Shown: positions 52,944 through 62,480 of the stretch, piece by piece
Numbering within the stretch: position 1 is the stretch's first letter
How the letters are laid out: every line of letters starts with the position of its first letter
Assembly (NCBI RefSeq): GCF_006658505.1
Contig: NZ_VFUZ01000024.1
Coordinates: forward strand, 22,465-86,464
Direction: 5' to 3'
Source: Mesorhizobium sp. B2-4-15
GTDB taxonomy: Bacteria; Pseudomonadota; Alphaproteobacteria; Rhizobiales; Rhizobiaceae
DNA length: 64,000 bases
Notes under the pieces: model-generated
What the model saw: only the letters and a program-made list of their open reading frames with translations
Told to the model about the DNA's origin: nothing
Databases searched by the model: none
Position numbers and translations under genes: made by a program

Positions 52944-53864
52944 ATGGATCTCTTCATCGCCATCTTCACCGGCACCATCATCGCCGCCACGCCGCTGATA
53001 TTCGCAGCGCTTGGCGAGCTCGTGGTCGAGAAGTCCGGCGTGCTCAATCTCGGCATAGAAGGCATGATGCTGATGGGCGCCGCCCTCGCCTTCTGGGCCG
53101 TCACCGCGGGCTATTCCATGCCGGTCGCGATCCTTGCCGGCGCGTTGGCAGGCGCCGCCGCATCGCTGCTGTTCGGCGTGCTGGCGCTGACCTTCCTGAC
53201 CAATCAATATGCGGCCGGTCTGGCGCTGGCGATTTTCGGCTCCGGCGTGTCCGCCTTCCTCGGGCGCGGCTTCGGCAGCGAACCGATCGAAGCGCTGCAT
53301 GGCGTCAACATCCCGGTTCTGTCCGACCTGCCACTGATCGGGCCGCTGCTTTTCCGCTTCGACCCGATGGTCTACCTGGCCCTGCTGATGTTCGTCGCCA
53401 TAAGCTGGTTTCTCTACCGCACGAAAGCCGGCCTCGTTCTGCGCACGATCGGCGAGTCGCCACAGACGTCCCATGCGATCGGCCATCCCGTGATCAGGAT
53501 ACGCTATATGGCGGTGCTGTTCGGTGGCGCGATGGCCGGCCTGGCCGGCGCTTATCTTTCGGTGGCATACACGCCCCTATGGGTCGAGAACATGACCGCC
53601 GGCAAAGGCTGGATCGCGCTGGCACTGGTGGTCTTCGCCACATGGCGGCCGCTCCGCATCCTGCTTGGCGCATGGCTGTTCGGCGGCATGACCATCCTCC
53701 AGCTGCAAGGACAGGCGTTGGGACTGGAGGTGCCGTCCGAACTGTTGTCGGCCCTGCCGTATCTGGCGACGATCGTCGTACTGGTCCTTATTTCGCGAAA
53801 TCGCCAAATGCTTGCACTGCATTTTCCAGCCTCGCTCGCGAAACCATTTCGGCCGGCAAACTAA
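52944..53864 (+). CDS. BMP-system ABC transporter permease 2
   Basis: The 306-residue partner permease (YufQ-like) shows GELVVEKSGVLNLGIEGMMLMGA, given in part as VEKSGVLNLGIEGMML, FLTNQYAAGLALAIFG and ENMTAGKGWIALALVVFATW, all conserved in the family. AGGAGA precedes the ATG, 31 bases after permease 1. It completes a full importer: binding protein, double ATPase and two permeases. Confidence 0.9.
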   Translation: MDLFIAIFTGTIIAATPLIFAALGELVVEKSGVLNLGIEGMMLMGAALAFWAVTAGYSMPVAILAGALAGAAASLLFGVLALTFLTNQYAAGLALAIFGSGVSAFLGRGFGSEPIEALHGVNIPVLSDLPLIGPLLFRFDPMVYLALLMFVAISWFLYRTKAGLVLRTIGESPQTSHAIGHPVIRIRYMAVLFGGAMAGLAGAYLSVAYTPLWVENMTAGKGWIALALVVFATWRPLRILLGAWLFGGMTILQLQGQALGLEVPSELLSALPYLATIVVLVLISRNRQMLALHFPASLAKPFRPAN

Positions 53865-53971
53865 GGCCCGGCCCATAGGCCGCGCATGCAAGATGTCCGC
53901 CACTTGGCGAGAAGACCGCCAGGAGGTCGCGGCAGGCCAGAATTCGGCAGTAACAGCGCCGGAAATCCAGC

Positions 53972-53990
53972 CCCGGATGCCTCATCCGGG
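53972..53990 (+). terminator. Hairpin after the BMP transporter operon
   Basis: CCCGGATG-CCT-CATCCGGG is a perfect 8-bp stem with a 3-base loop, 108 bases after the permease stop and 27 bases before the insertion element. No T-run follows. The 150 bases from 53865 to 54016 hold no recognisable gene. Confidence 0.45.
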
Positions 53991-54010
53991 AGCCTGATTG
54001 GGGTTTGGAG

Positions 54011-54016
54011 CCTAGT
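54011..54016. repeat. Target site duplication, left copy
   Basis: CCTAGT directly precedes the left end of the insertion element and is repeated at 55019-55024. Confidence 0.85.
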
Positions 54017-54072
54017 TGTTTCATCCCGACCTTTAATGGTGCATTATTTTCCCTGGAGTGGAAGGAGGCACT

Positions 54073-55184
<1,112 letters not shown>

Positions 55185-55320
55185 TCACCGCGGCTTAGCG
55201 CGGGCCAAGTTCGGCGACCAGATCCTGCGCGGTGCATCGCGCGGCCTGATGAAGATCGCGGGCGGTGTGCGCCTTTGACCGGCGTACGAATTCATCATGC
55301 TCGTCGGACGCGAGGGCGGA

Positions 55321-56421
55321 TTATGCGTCGGTATGCACGGCGATCGAACTGCGTTCCACCAGACGGGCCGTCAAGATACGGTGCTCGAAAGGCATCATCG
55401 CCTCGGCCAGCCTCTTCAAGAGGAGTTCCGCGGCTGCCGCTCCAATCAGATGCGCCGGCTGCGCTATGGCGGTGATGCCTTGGGCTACGAACTGCATCCA
55501 GTCGAGATCGTCGAAGCAAAGCAACGATACGTCTCCCGGAATCGCAAGTTTCAGTGCGGAAGTCGCCTCCAAAACCCCAGTCGACATCACACCATCGGCG
55601 GTAAACAGGGCAGACGGCGCATCGCGCATCGTCAACAGATCGAGCGCCTCCTTGCGGGCTGCCTCGCTCGAATAAACCGCCACGCGACGGATCAACCGCA
55701 GATCCGGCTTGATGCCCGCGGCACGATGGGCTTCCAGATAACCCAATAGCCTTTGCCAGCTTGGATGATGACAGCGAACATCAGCGCTGGAGAGATCGGT
55801 GTTTGCCACAAAGGAGCCGACATCATCGCGCTGGCCGGGCCCGAGTTCCGCCAGTATGGCGATGCGGCTGTGGCCGGCCGCGATCATCGTCGCGATGCCG
55901 CTGCGCGTTGCAGAAACGTTGTCGACCACCACTGAATCGGTTTCCAGACCCGCCGCGATGCGATCGAACTGGACGACGGGACAGCGGGCCGCGATGGCTT
56001 CCCGCAGATGATCCGGCTCGTCCACAAACGTCGATGAGACGATCAGTCCGTCGACCTGCTTTTCCAGCAGCAGCTGAACCGCCTCCCGCTCGAGTTCGGC
56101 ATTTTCGTCACTGTTCGTAACGATGACACCGAAGCCGCCGCTACGTGCAACATCCCCTATTCCGCGCAGCACGCTCGCATAGAATGGGCTTTCGATGTCG
56201 CCGACCACAACTCCGATGGTCTGCGTCTTGCCGGTGATTAAACCCTTGGCCAGGCGGTTGGGGCGATAGCCCAGCGCGGCTGCGGCGGCGCGCACTTTCT
56301 CCTGAACTTCGGGGCTGCTGTAGCCGTAGTCACCAAGTACGCGCCCTGCCGTGGCGGAACTCACCCCGGCCCGGCGAGCGACCTCGATGATGGTTGGATT
56401 TTTTGACGATCTTGGAGTCAC
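55321..56421 (-). CDS. LacI family transcriptional regulator
   Basis: The 366-residue repressor has an N-terminal LacI helix-turn-helix (TIIEVARRAGVSSATAGRVLG) and hinge (NRLAKGLITGKTQTIGVVVGD in part), followed by a sugar-binding-protein-like effector domain. The start is a GTG with AAGG 9 bases upstream. It sits at the end of the ABC transporter, kinase and deglycase locus. Two LacI-type palindromes at 59.08 and 60.02 kb are its likely operators. The effector is probably a sugar-amine or its phosphate. Confidence 0.92.
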   Translation of the reverse strand: MTPRSSKNPTIIEVARRAGVSSATAGRVLGDYGYSSPEVQEKVRAAAAALGYRPNRLAKGLITGKTQTIGVVVGDIESPFYASVLRGIGDVARSGGFGVIVTNSDENAELEREAVQLLLEKQVDGLIVSSTFVDEPDHLREAIAARCPVVQFDRIAAGLETDSVVVDNVSATRSGIATMIAAGHSRIAILAELGPGQRDDVGSFVANTDLSSADVRCHHPSWQRLLGYLEAHRAAGIKPDLRLIRRVAVYSSEAARKEALDLLTMRDAPSALFTADGVMSTGVLEATSALKLAIPGDVSLLCFDDLDWMQFVAQGITAIAQPAHLIGAAAAELLLKRLAEAMMPFEHRILTARLVERSSIAVHTDA

Positions 56422-56533
56422 TCACCAAGCCTTGCCGCCCATGGGTGCATCGTGAAGAGACGAGCTAGCGGCAGCAGCCCCTGTCCCGCAAGGCTGAAAA
56501 CCGCGTCACCCGAAGTTGCGCACATCATTGCAA

Positions 56534-58063
56534 TCACAACACCTCGGACAGAAAGTGCCGGAGGCGTGGGCTCTGCGGATTGTCGAAAAGATCCTGCGGC
56601 CGCCCTGCTTCGACGATCCGGCCCTCGTCCATGAACACAACCTGGTTCGCGACCTTGCGAGCGAAATTCATCTCGTGCGTGACCACGACCATGGTCATTC
56701 CCCTTTGCCCAAGGTCGGCCATCAAATTCAGGACGCCTTTCACCAGTTCCGGGTCAAGTGCGCTGGTGACCTCATCGAAAAGCATGACTTCAGGTTCGAG
56801 CGCCAATGCCCGCGCAATAGCCACCCGCTGTTGTTGTCCGCCCGAAAGATTGGCCGGCCGGTGATCCTTGCGCTCCAGCAACCCGACCTCCTGGAGTCGT
56901 TCCTGGGCCAAGCTGTCGGCCTTTTCGCGCGACACGCCTTTGACCTTGCGCAGTGCCAAAGTGATGTTGGCGAGGGCACTGCGGTCGGGAAACAGGTTGA
57001 ACTGCTGGAAGACCATGCCGACGCGCCGGCGAAGCTGGTCAGGCGTCGACTTATGAATGCTTTCGCCATCGAGCAGAATATCCCCCGCGCGACATTCGAC
57101 GAGCCGGTTCAGGCATCGCAGCAATGTTGATTTGCCCGACCCGGATGGCCCGATGAGACACGTGACAGTCCCTGGCTCTACCTTCAGACTGACGTCATGC
57201 AGGACCTGAAGGCTGCCATAGGCCATATCTATGTTTTTGACTTCGATGCCGCCGCCCTTGAAACGCGTCGTCGCTGCCGCGGACGACTTCGCAAGGTCCG
57301 GCGCACCCGCTTCGGCAAGCTCGGCGACTTCCTTGAGCCCGCTCTGCACAGCGACGATGCGCTTGCCAACGCGCATGCGCGCATCGATATAGTTGACAAG
57401 GTGGGTCAAAGGCACGGTAATCACCAGGTAGAATACGCCCGCCAGCAAAAGCGGTGAGAGGTTGCCGGTTAGGACGGCCTGATCTTGCCCCACCCGAAAC
57501 AGTTCGCGTTCCGAAGCCAGAAGGCCGAGGAAGTAGACAAGGCTGGAATCCTTGACGTTGCCAATGAATTGGTTGACCAGCGCCGGCAGCACGCGGCGGA
57601 TGCCTTGCGGAATAACCACCAGCCTCATACCTTGGCCATACGTCATGCCGAGAGTCCGCGTGGCGTCGAGTTGCCCGCGCTCGACGCTCTGAATCCCTGA
57701 GCGAAAGATTTCTCCGATATAGGCCCCGGCAATCAGGCTAAGCGCCAGAATGCCCAAAGGATAGGGTGACGGACCGAACAAGTCGCGGCCCAGCCGGGCA
57801 AACCCTTGGCCAATGATCAGGATCGTGACGATGGCGGGCAGCCCGCGAAAGATGTCGGTATAAATTCGTGCAATGAGCTTCAGCGGCCAGCTTTCGGAGA
57901 TCCCCATCACGGCGAGCACCATTCCGATGAGCGTGCCGAACAGGGTCGACGCGATCGCCAGGATCAAGGTGTTTTTCAGACCCACCATGATCATGTTGGG
58001 CAGGACGTCCACCATCGCCTGGAAATCCAGGAAGCTGCGCGTGAATGTATCGAGCCAGCTCAT
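56534..58063 (-). CDS. Fused amino-acid-type ABC permease and ATPase
   Basis: The 509-residue protein joins a HisM/GlnP-type permease (residues about 1-235; EAA loop region DATRTLGMTYGQGMRLVVIPQ) to a GlnQ-type ATPase (from about 270; GPSGSGKST, LSGGQQQRVAIARAL, FDEVTSALD). In most systems these are separate polypeptides. ATG 58063 has GGTGGGA upstream. It works with the binding protein upstream, and since no second permease is present the fusion is probably a homodimer. Confidence 0.9.
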   Translation of the reverse strand: MSWLDTFTRSFLDFQAMVDVLPNMIMVGLKNTLILAIASTLFGTLIGMVLAVMGISESWPLKLIARIYTDIFRGLPAIVTILIIGQGFARLGRDLFGPSPYPLGILALSLIAGAYIGEIFRSGIQSVERGQLDATRTLGMTYGQGMRLVVIPQGIRRVLPALVNQFIGNVKDSSLVYFLGLLASERELFRVGQDQAVLTGNLSPLLLAGVFYLVITVPLTHLVNYIDARMRVGKRIVAVQSGLKEVAELAEAGAPDLAKSSAAATTRFKGGGIEVKNIDMAYGSLQVLHDVSLKVEPGTVTCLIGPSGSGKSTLLRCLNRLVECRAGDILLDGESIHKSTPDQLRRRVGMVFQQFNLFPDRSALANITLALRKVKGVSREKADSLAQERLQEVGLLERKDHRPANLSGGQQQRVAIARALALEPEVMLFDEVTSALDPELVKGVLNLMADLGQRGMTMVVVTHEMNFARKVANQVVFMDEGRIVEAGRPQDLFDNPQSPRLRHFLSEVL

Positions 58064-58086
58064 ATTCAATCCCACCTGAAATGCGA

Positions 58087-58111
58087 CCGGGCACGTCGCT
58101 CACGAGCCCGG
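58087..58111 (-). terminator. Intercistronic stem-loop after the binding-protein gene
   Basis: CCGGGC (58087-58092) and GCCCGG (58106-58111) form a stem between the binding-protein stop at 58145 and the permease-ATPase start. It may set the binding-protein to permease ratio. The stem is short. Confidence 0.35.
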
Positions 58112-58144
58112 CCGAAAAAGCATCGATGAAAGACGCCCTGCGGA

Positions 58145-58981
58145 CTACTTCTTGGGCAGATACTGGTCCGGCATCGGGGTGCCTGGGAACCACTTTTCGT
58201 GCAGCCGTTTCCAGGTGCCGTCGTCCATGGCCGCGCGCAGTGCCTTGTTCAGCGCCTCGCGAAAGGCGTCATTGCCCTTTTTTACGACGAAGCCCGCCGG
58301 CGCATCGAAGGATGGCACGTTCATCGTTATCTTGAGGTTTGGATAGCGCTCCACATACTGCTTGGCCGATTCATAGTCGGTAAAGTGGCCGTCGATGGTC
58401 CCGTTGTTCAGCGCCGCCACGGCGGAGTTGTTATCGGGGAATTTGACGATGTCGCCCTTCAGATTTTTCTCGGCATAGATTTCCTGAAGCGTGCCCTGGA
58501 TTACTCCGATGCGCTTTCCCGCGGTGCTCTCATTGCTGGTCAGAGCCGGATCGGCAGAGATGATCGACAGATAACCAGCCAAGTATCCGTCGCTGAAATC
58601 CACGGTCTTTTTTCGCTCCGCCGTTGTTCCAATGGCCGCCACACCGACATCGAAGCGACCGCTCGCAACGGATGGCAACAGCGCCGCGAAATCTTGACCG
58701 GTGAAGATCACCTGGTCCTCTTTGAACCCGAGCCGCCGCGCCACGTCTCGGAAGAGTTCGGCATCGAAGCCGGTGAAATTTCCGTTGGCGTCGGTGAAGA
58801 CGTAAGGCCTCGCGTCACCCATGGTACCCACACTGATCACCGCAGGATCGATCAGGTTGTAGGGATTGTCCGCTGCCTCTGCTCGCGTCGAGGCACCCAA
58901 CGCGCCGAGCCCTGTCACCAGGGCGATAGTCAGCGCCAGACCGCATTTCATCAATCGGCGCTTGCTCGAATTCGTTTGCAT
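58145..58981 (-). CDS. Family 3 ABC substrate-binding protein
   Basis: The 278-residue periplasmic protein has a signal peptide (CGLALTIALVTGLGALGAST, cleavage near AEA). The body is the amino-acid-binding type: GFDAELFRDVARRLGF, GRFDVGVAAIGTTAERKKTVDFS and GKRIGVIQGTLQE. The immediate upstream region holds a perfect LacI-type palindrome. With a FrlD-like kinase and FrlB-like deglycase next door, it may bind fructosyl amino acids (Amadori compounds, as in opine-like systems) instead of free amino acids. Confidence 0.9.
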   Translation of the reverse strand: MQTNSSKRRLMKCGLALTIALVTGLGALGASTRAEAADNPYNLIDPAVISVGTMGDARPYVFTDANGNFTGFDAELFRDVARRLGFKEDQVIFTGQDFAALLPSVASGRFDVGVAAIGTTAERKKTVDFSDGYLAGYLSIISADPALTSNESTAGKRIGVIQGTLQEIYAEKNLKGDIVKFPDNNSAVAALNNGTIDGHFTDYESAKQYVERYPNLKITMNVPSFDAPAGFVVKKGNDAFREALNKALRAAMDDGTWKRLHEKWFPGTPMPDQYLPKK

Positions 58982-59075
58982 GTCTTCTCCTCACATCTAT
59001 GGGGCCGAACCCGGCCCGCGATCCCACTCGACGTCTCATTCATCGACCGACGCTCTCTGGCGGCGTCCGGCTCGA

Positions 59076-59097
59076 AAAGTGAGAACGTTCTCACTTT
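59076..59097. promoter_or_regulatory. LacI-type operator 1
   Basis: This is a perfect 22-bp palindrome with half-site AAAGTGAGAAC and a central CG, the usual form for LacI-family operators. It lies 95 bases before the binding-protein gene and overlaps the last codons of the kinase gene (stop at 59091). It would repress the transporter genes. Confidence 0.8.
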
Positions 59098-59996
59098 CTA
59101 GCATTGTCCTTTTCTTGCGTCAATTGTTCCGGAGAGCCCCGCAATTCTTGAGCGCGCTGCGCTCGGAGCAGGATTTCGGACGTGACCTCGCCTATATCGA
59201 TCGCCGCCGCATGGCCGACCGCCCCGTAGTACTGGCATGTAGCCGCCGCTGCCTCGGCGGCTTGGGCGAGAATGTCCCGAGGCGCCTCTTGCTTAAGCAG
59301 GCCGAACAGCGTTCGGGCGATGAAGGTGTCGCCCGCGCCCAGCGTGTCGACCGGTTCGACGAGTCGCGCCGGGACACGGCAGGAGACCGAGTGGCTGCGA
59401 AGCAGCGCACCGGCCCGACCACGCGTGACAAGGACCCATTTGGAACCGCATGCAAGCAATTCGGATGCAATTGCGTCCGATTCCTTGTCATCGAGACCGT
59501 CACCCGACACAGAGGCCAGGTAGCAGTAGCGTCCGACCGAATAGCGATGCACCGCTTCCCGCCGCGTCGAAAAATCATAAGAAACCAACGATTTACTGGC
59601 AATCTCCGGTATCCATGCATCGAGCCCGCTAGACTGACCGATGTGGGTGGCCTGAAAGCCCGAGAGAAAATCGAGATCTTGTCGGTTCGGCGTGAACATC
59701 GATACGCCGAGATCGAAGGTCAGGAAAATCCGATCGGCATTGTGGTGACCTATGATGCAGTAGGCGGTAGGACCGTCGAGGCGGCGCAGCCGACTGATGT
59801 CCACGCGCTCCGATGACAGCGCGGTGTGGATCAGGTCCCCGGCCCGGTCTCTGCCGATCGCCCCGACATATGCCGCCTGCCCGCCGAAGCGGCTGACATT
59901 GACCGACACATTGAGGCAGTTGCCGCCAGGATACATCTCGCCCCGGGCAAGATAGCAATCGACAACGTTATCGCCCATCGCGGCAATCTTGACCAT
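59091..59996 (-). CDS. frlD: PfkB-family kinase, fructoselysine 6-kinase-like
   Basis: The 301-residue ribokinase-fold enzyme has the start GDNVVDCYLARGEMYPGGNCLNVSVN (seen as GDNVVDCYLARGEMYPGG), which matches the FrlD style GDNCVDIYPxxxxxxxGGNAVNV, and the catalytic motif DTLGAGDTFIA with the base Asp. FrlD phosphorylates fructoselysine at C6. It is divergent from the SIS-domain deglycase gene, with a LacI-type operator between them. The exact amine carried by the sugar cannot be deduced. Confidence 0.8.
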   Translation of the reverse strand: MVKIAAMGDNVVDCYLARGEMYPGGNCLNVSVNVSRFGGQAAYVGAIGRDRAGDLIHTALSSERVDISRLRRLDGPTAYCIIGHHNADRIFLTFDLGVSMFTPNRQDLDFLSGFQATHIGQSSGLDAWIPEIASKSLVSYDFSTRREAVHRYSVGRYCYLASVSGDGLDDKESDAIASELLACGSKWVLVTRGRAGALLRSHSVSCRVPARLVEPVDTLGAGDTFIARTLFGLLKQEAPRDILAQAAEAAAATCQYYGAVGHAAAIDIGEVTSEILLRAQRAQELRGSPEQLTQEKDNARK

Positions 59997-60020
59997 GGCG
60001 GAACTTTCGGTTTATGAATA

Positions 60021-60034
60021 TGAGAACGTTCACA
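60021..60034. promoter_or_regulatory. LacI-type operator 2
   Basis: TGAGAACGTTCACA shares the core GAGAACGTTC with operator 1 and is a near-palindrome centred on AACGTT. It lies between the divergent kinase (start 59996) and deglycase (start 60098) genes, so it can control both. Confidence 0.65.
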
Positions 60035-60097
60035 CAATGACTGCTGTTTGTCAATTGTGCGCCGGCCTCAAGCTTTCCGAACGAGACGAGGATGCTC

Positions 60098-61099
60098 ATG
60101 ATTTCCGCACTGCCCGCCGATGCAGAACGCGCCCTGGCCGCCACGGCGGGCAGGCGGTTTTCGCATCTATTTCTCGTGGCGTGCGGCGGCTCGCTCTCCG
60201 TCATGATGGCAGGAAAATACTTCGTAGACCGTCACAGCGGCACGATGGCCTGCGACATCTACAATGCGGATGAATTCGTCTGCCGTGATCCACGGCGCTT
60301 GGGACCCGATACGCTCGTTGTCCTTTGCTCGCAGACCGGAACCACCAAGGAAACGGTGCGCGTTGCCAATCATGCGCGAGATCGAGGCGCCACGACGATT
60401 GGCATGACACTCGACCAAACGTCGCCGCTTGCCCGGGCGGTCGACCACTCGGTCACCTACCAGGCTTCCTATACGACCGGCAAAACAATCGATTCAGCCT
60501 ACAGCAACTACGGAGTGCTCTACATGTTGCTCGCTGGCCTGATCGATGATCGGGAGAATGCCGGACTGACCGCCGACCTGCTGACCAGCCTCGGCCATCT
60601 CCAGCCGGCGATCGATCGTGCGCACCGGATCTATGAAGACCGGTTTCAGGCCTTTGCACCCCGCTTCGCGCCGCGCAAGGCAATCTATACCCTCGCCAGC
60701 GGTGCCAGCTATGGCGCGGCCTATTCGTACGCCATCTGCGTCTTGATGGAGATGCAGTGGTACGACTCGCAGGCCATACATGCCAACGAGTTCTTCCACG
60801 GGCCTTTCGAGGTGGTGGACGAGGATGCAGGTTTCATTGTGATGTTGGGGCTGGACGAGACGCGGCGCCTCACCGAACGCGCGCGCGACTTTCTTTTCAA
60901 ATATGGCAGCCGTGAGAACATCCTGCTTGTGGACGCAACGGAACTCGATCTCACGGGCATGGCAGATCGGATCAAGCCTTATCTCGTGCCCCTGGTTTTC
61001 TTCGACACTCTATGGCGGTTTGCCTACAAGCTGGCCGATCTGCGCGACCGGCCGATGCTTGAGGGCCGGCGCTACATGAAGAAGCTGATGGACTACTAG
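60098..61099 (+). CDS. frlB: SIS-domain protein, fructoselysine-6-P deglycase-like
   Basis: The 333-residue protein has two SIS sugar-isomerase domains. FrlB-like landmarks are FLVACGGSLSVMMAGKYFVDR and IHANEFFHGPFEVVD near residue 230, the region of the catalytic Glu and His. FrlB splits fructoselysine 6-phosphate to glucose 6-phosphate and lysine. ATG 60098 has GAGG 6 bases upstream; ATG 60092 is too close to it. Divergent from the kinase that would make its substrate. Confidence 0.8.
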   Translation: MISALPADAERALAATAGRRFSHLFLVACGGSLSVMMAGKYFVDRHSGTMACDIYNADEFVCRDPRRLGPDTLVVLCSQTGTTKETVRVANHARDRGATTIGMTLDQTSPLARAVDHSVTYQASYTTGKTIDSAYSNYGVLYMLLAGLIDDRENAGLTADLLTSLGHLQPAIDRAHRIYEDRFQAFAPRFAPRKAIYTLASGASYGAAYSYAICVLMEMQWYDSQAIHANEFFHGPFEVVDEDAGFIVMLGLDETRRLTERARDFLFKYGSRENILLVDATELDLTGMADRIKPYLVPLVFFDTLWRFAYKLADLRDRPMLEGRRYMKKLMDY

Positions 61100-61162
61100 A
61101 TCGACCGTTCCTTGCCCAATGTCGGCATTCCCCATTCCTCTTCCGCGTAGAAGGAAATCTCC

Positions 61163-62290
61163 ATGACCGCATCCCCAAAGCCGCGCCAGGTGATCGTCGT
61201 CGGCGCAGGCATCTTTGGTGTCTCCTCCGCTCTGCATCTTGCTCGTCTTGGCCTGGATGTGACGATCGTGAACGATGGTGCGCCGGCCAACGGGGCCTCG
61301 GGCCGTTCACTTTCCTGGTTGAACTCGGCGCGGCGCGCCGACACTGCCTATCATCGCTTGAGGCTCGCTGGCATCGACCGCTATCGCACGCTGGCCGCCA
61401 CAAAGCCGGAAACGGCATCGTGGCTCCGCTTCGACGGCGGCCTGACTTGGGATGCGGACGAGAACACAAACCAGATCGTCTCGATCTGCCAACTGGAACA
61501 GGACATCGGCTATGACGCCCTGTTGCTCAGCCCGGCGGAAGTTGCCGCCGTGACGCCCGGTGTCAATGCCGGTGCGATCAGTCCACAGGGCGCCATCTTC
61601 AATCCTGGCGAGGGATGGGTCGACTTGCCCGCTCTGATCGATCGGCTGCTCAACGAATTCCGCGCCAAAGGCGGCAAGCTTGTCGAGGATGCCGGACGCG
61701 TGCGGATTGATGTTACGGGGGGCCGCGCTCGCGGCGTCGTCACCGCTGGCGGCGAGCCGCTAAAGGCGGATTCAGTGCTGCTTGCCGTTGGACCAGCCAC
61801 TCCAGCCGCGCTCGCCGAGATTGGCGTTCATGTCCCCGACGCCACGCCGATTTCGCTGCTCCTGAAAACCCAACCAATCAAGACCGAGCTTCGTGCCGTT
61901 CTGAACACGCCGCGGGTGGCGGTGCGGCCAACGCCCGGTGGTGCGCTTGCTTTGGATTCGGCATGGTCGGAGGAAGAGGTCATCGCCAACTCGGACGGCA
62001 CCTACACCGTGCACGACAGGACCGTCCAGGGACTGCTCGACGAAGCCAGTGCAGTGCTCGACGGCAATCCGCGGCTCCAGCTCGCCGCCTACGCCGTCGG
62101 CCCGAAGCCTATCCCCGGCGACGGCGAGCCGGTGCTTGGAGGACTCGAGACCGTCCCTGGTCTCCACGTTGCCTTCAGCCACAGCGGCGCCACGCTTGGA
62201 TTGATTGTCGGCGAGTTGCTTGCCCGCGAGATCGTCTCGGGCAATCCACACCCAATGCTCGCAACCTTCCGCGCCAGCCGTTTCAGCTAA
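61163..62290 (+). CDS. DadA-like FAD-dependent amine oxidoreductase
   Basis: The 375-residue flavoprotein of the D-amino-acid/glycine oxidase family has the FAD motif VIVVGAGIFGVSSALHLA and a C-terminal block (FSHSGATLGLIVGELLAREI) that closes the FAD site. AAGGAAA precedes the ATG, 63 bases after the deglycase. Placed in a sugar-amine locus it could oxidatively split fructosyl amino acids, giving a kinase-independent route. Oxidation of the amino acid released by the deglycase is an equally fair reading. Confidence 0.85.
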   Translation: MTASPKPRQVIVVGAGIFGVSSALHLARLGLDVTIVNDGAPANGASGRSLSWLNSARRADTAYHRLRLAGIDRYRTLAATKPETASWLRFDGGLTWDADENTNQIVSICQLEQDIGYDALLLSPAEVAAVTPGVNAGAISPQGAIFNPGEGWVDLPALIDRLLNEFRAKGGKLVEDAGRVRIDVTGGRARGVVTAGGEPLKADSVLLAVGPATPAALAEIGVHVPDATPISLLLKTQPIKTELRAVLNTPRVAVRPTPGGALALDSAWSEEEVIANSDGTYTVHDRTVQGLLDEASAVLDGNPRLQLAAYAVGPKPIPGDGEPVLGGLETVPGLHVAFSHSGATLGLIVGELLAREIVSGNPHPMLATFRASRFS

Positions 62291-62332
62291 GCCGGTGACA
62301 AGACAGCCGCAGTTCCGGCCCGGCCGATAGCA

Positions 62333-62480
62333 GCGACCGATAAAGGAAATGATGTGAGCGGCGTAAACCTTTTTGTCTGACGGGAGTTGTTCGTTCTCCA
62401 AATCAGGAGACAGCCATGCGGATGAAATCGGAAATCGCCGGCGAGGCGGCCAAGCAGCGTCACATCCAGCGCAGCATCGA
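62333..62480 (+). repeat. Leader and first codons of the SDR gene, duplicated at 33.2 kb
   Basis: This is the intact partner of 33247-33389. It includes the AGGAGA ribosome binding site and the first 20 or so codons of the SDR. The upstream CGTAAAC-TTTTTGT core and GTTGTTCGTTCTCCA are shared, so the promoter or a 5' regulatory segment may be part of what was copied. Confidence 0.65.
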
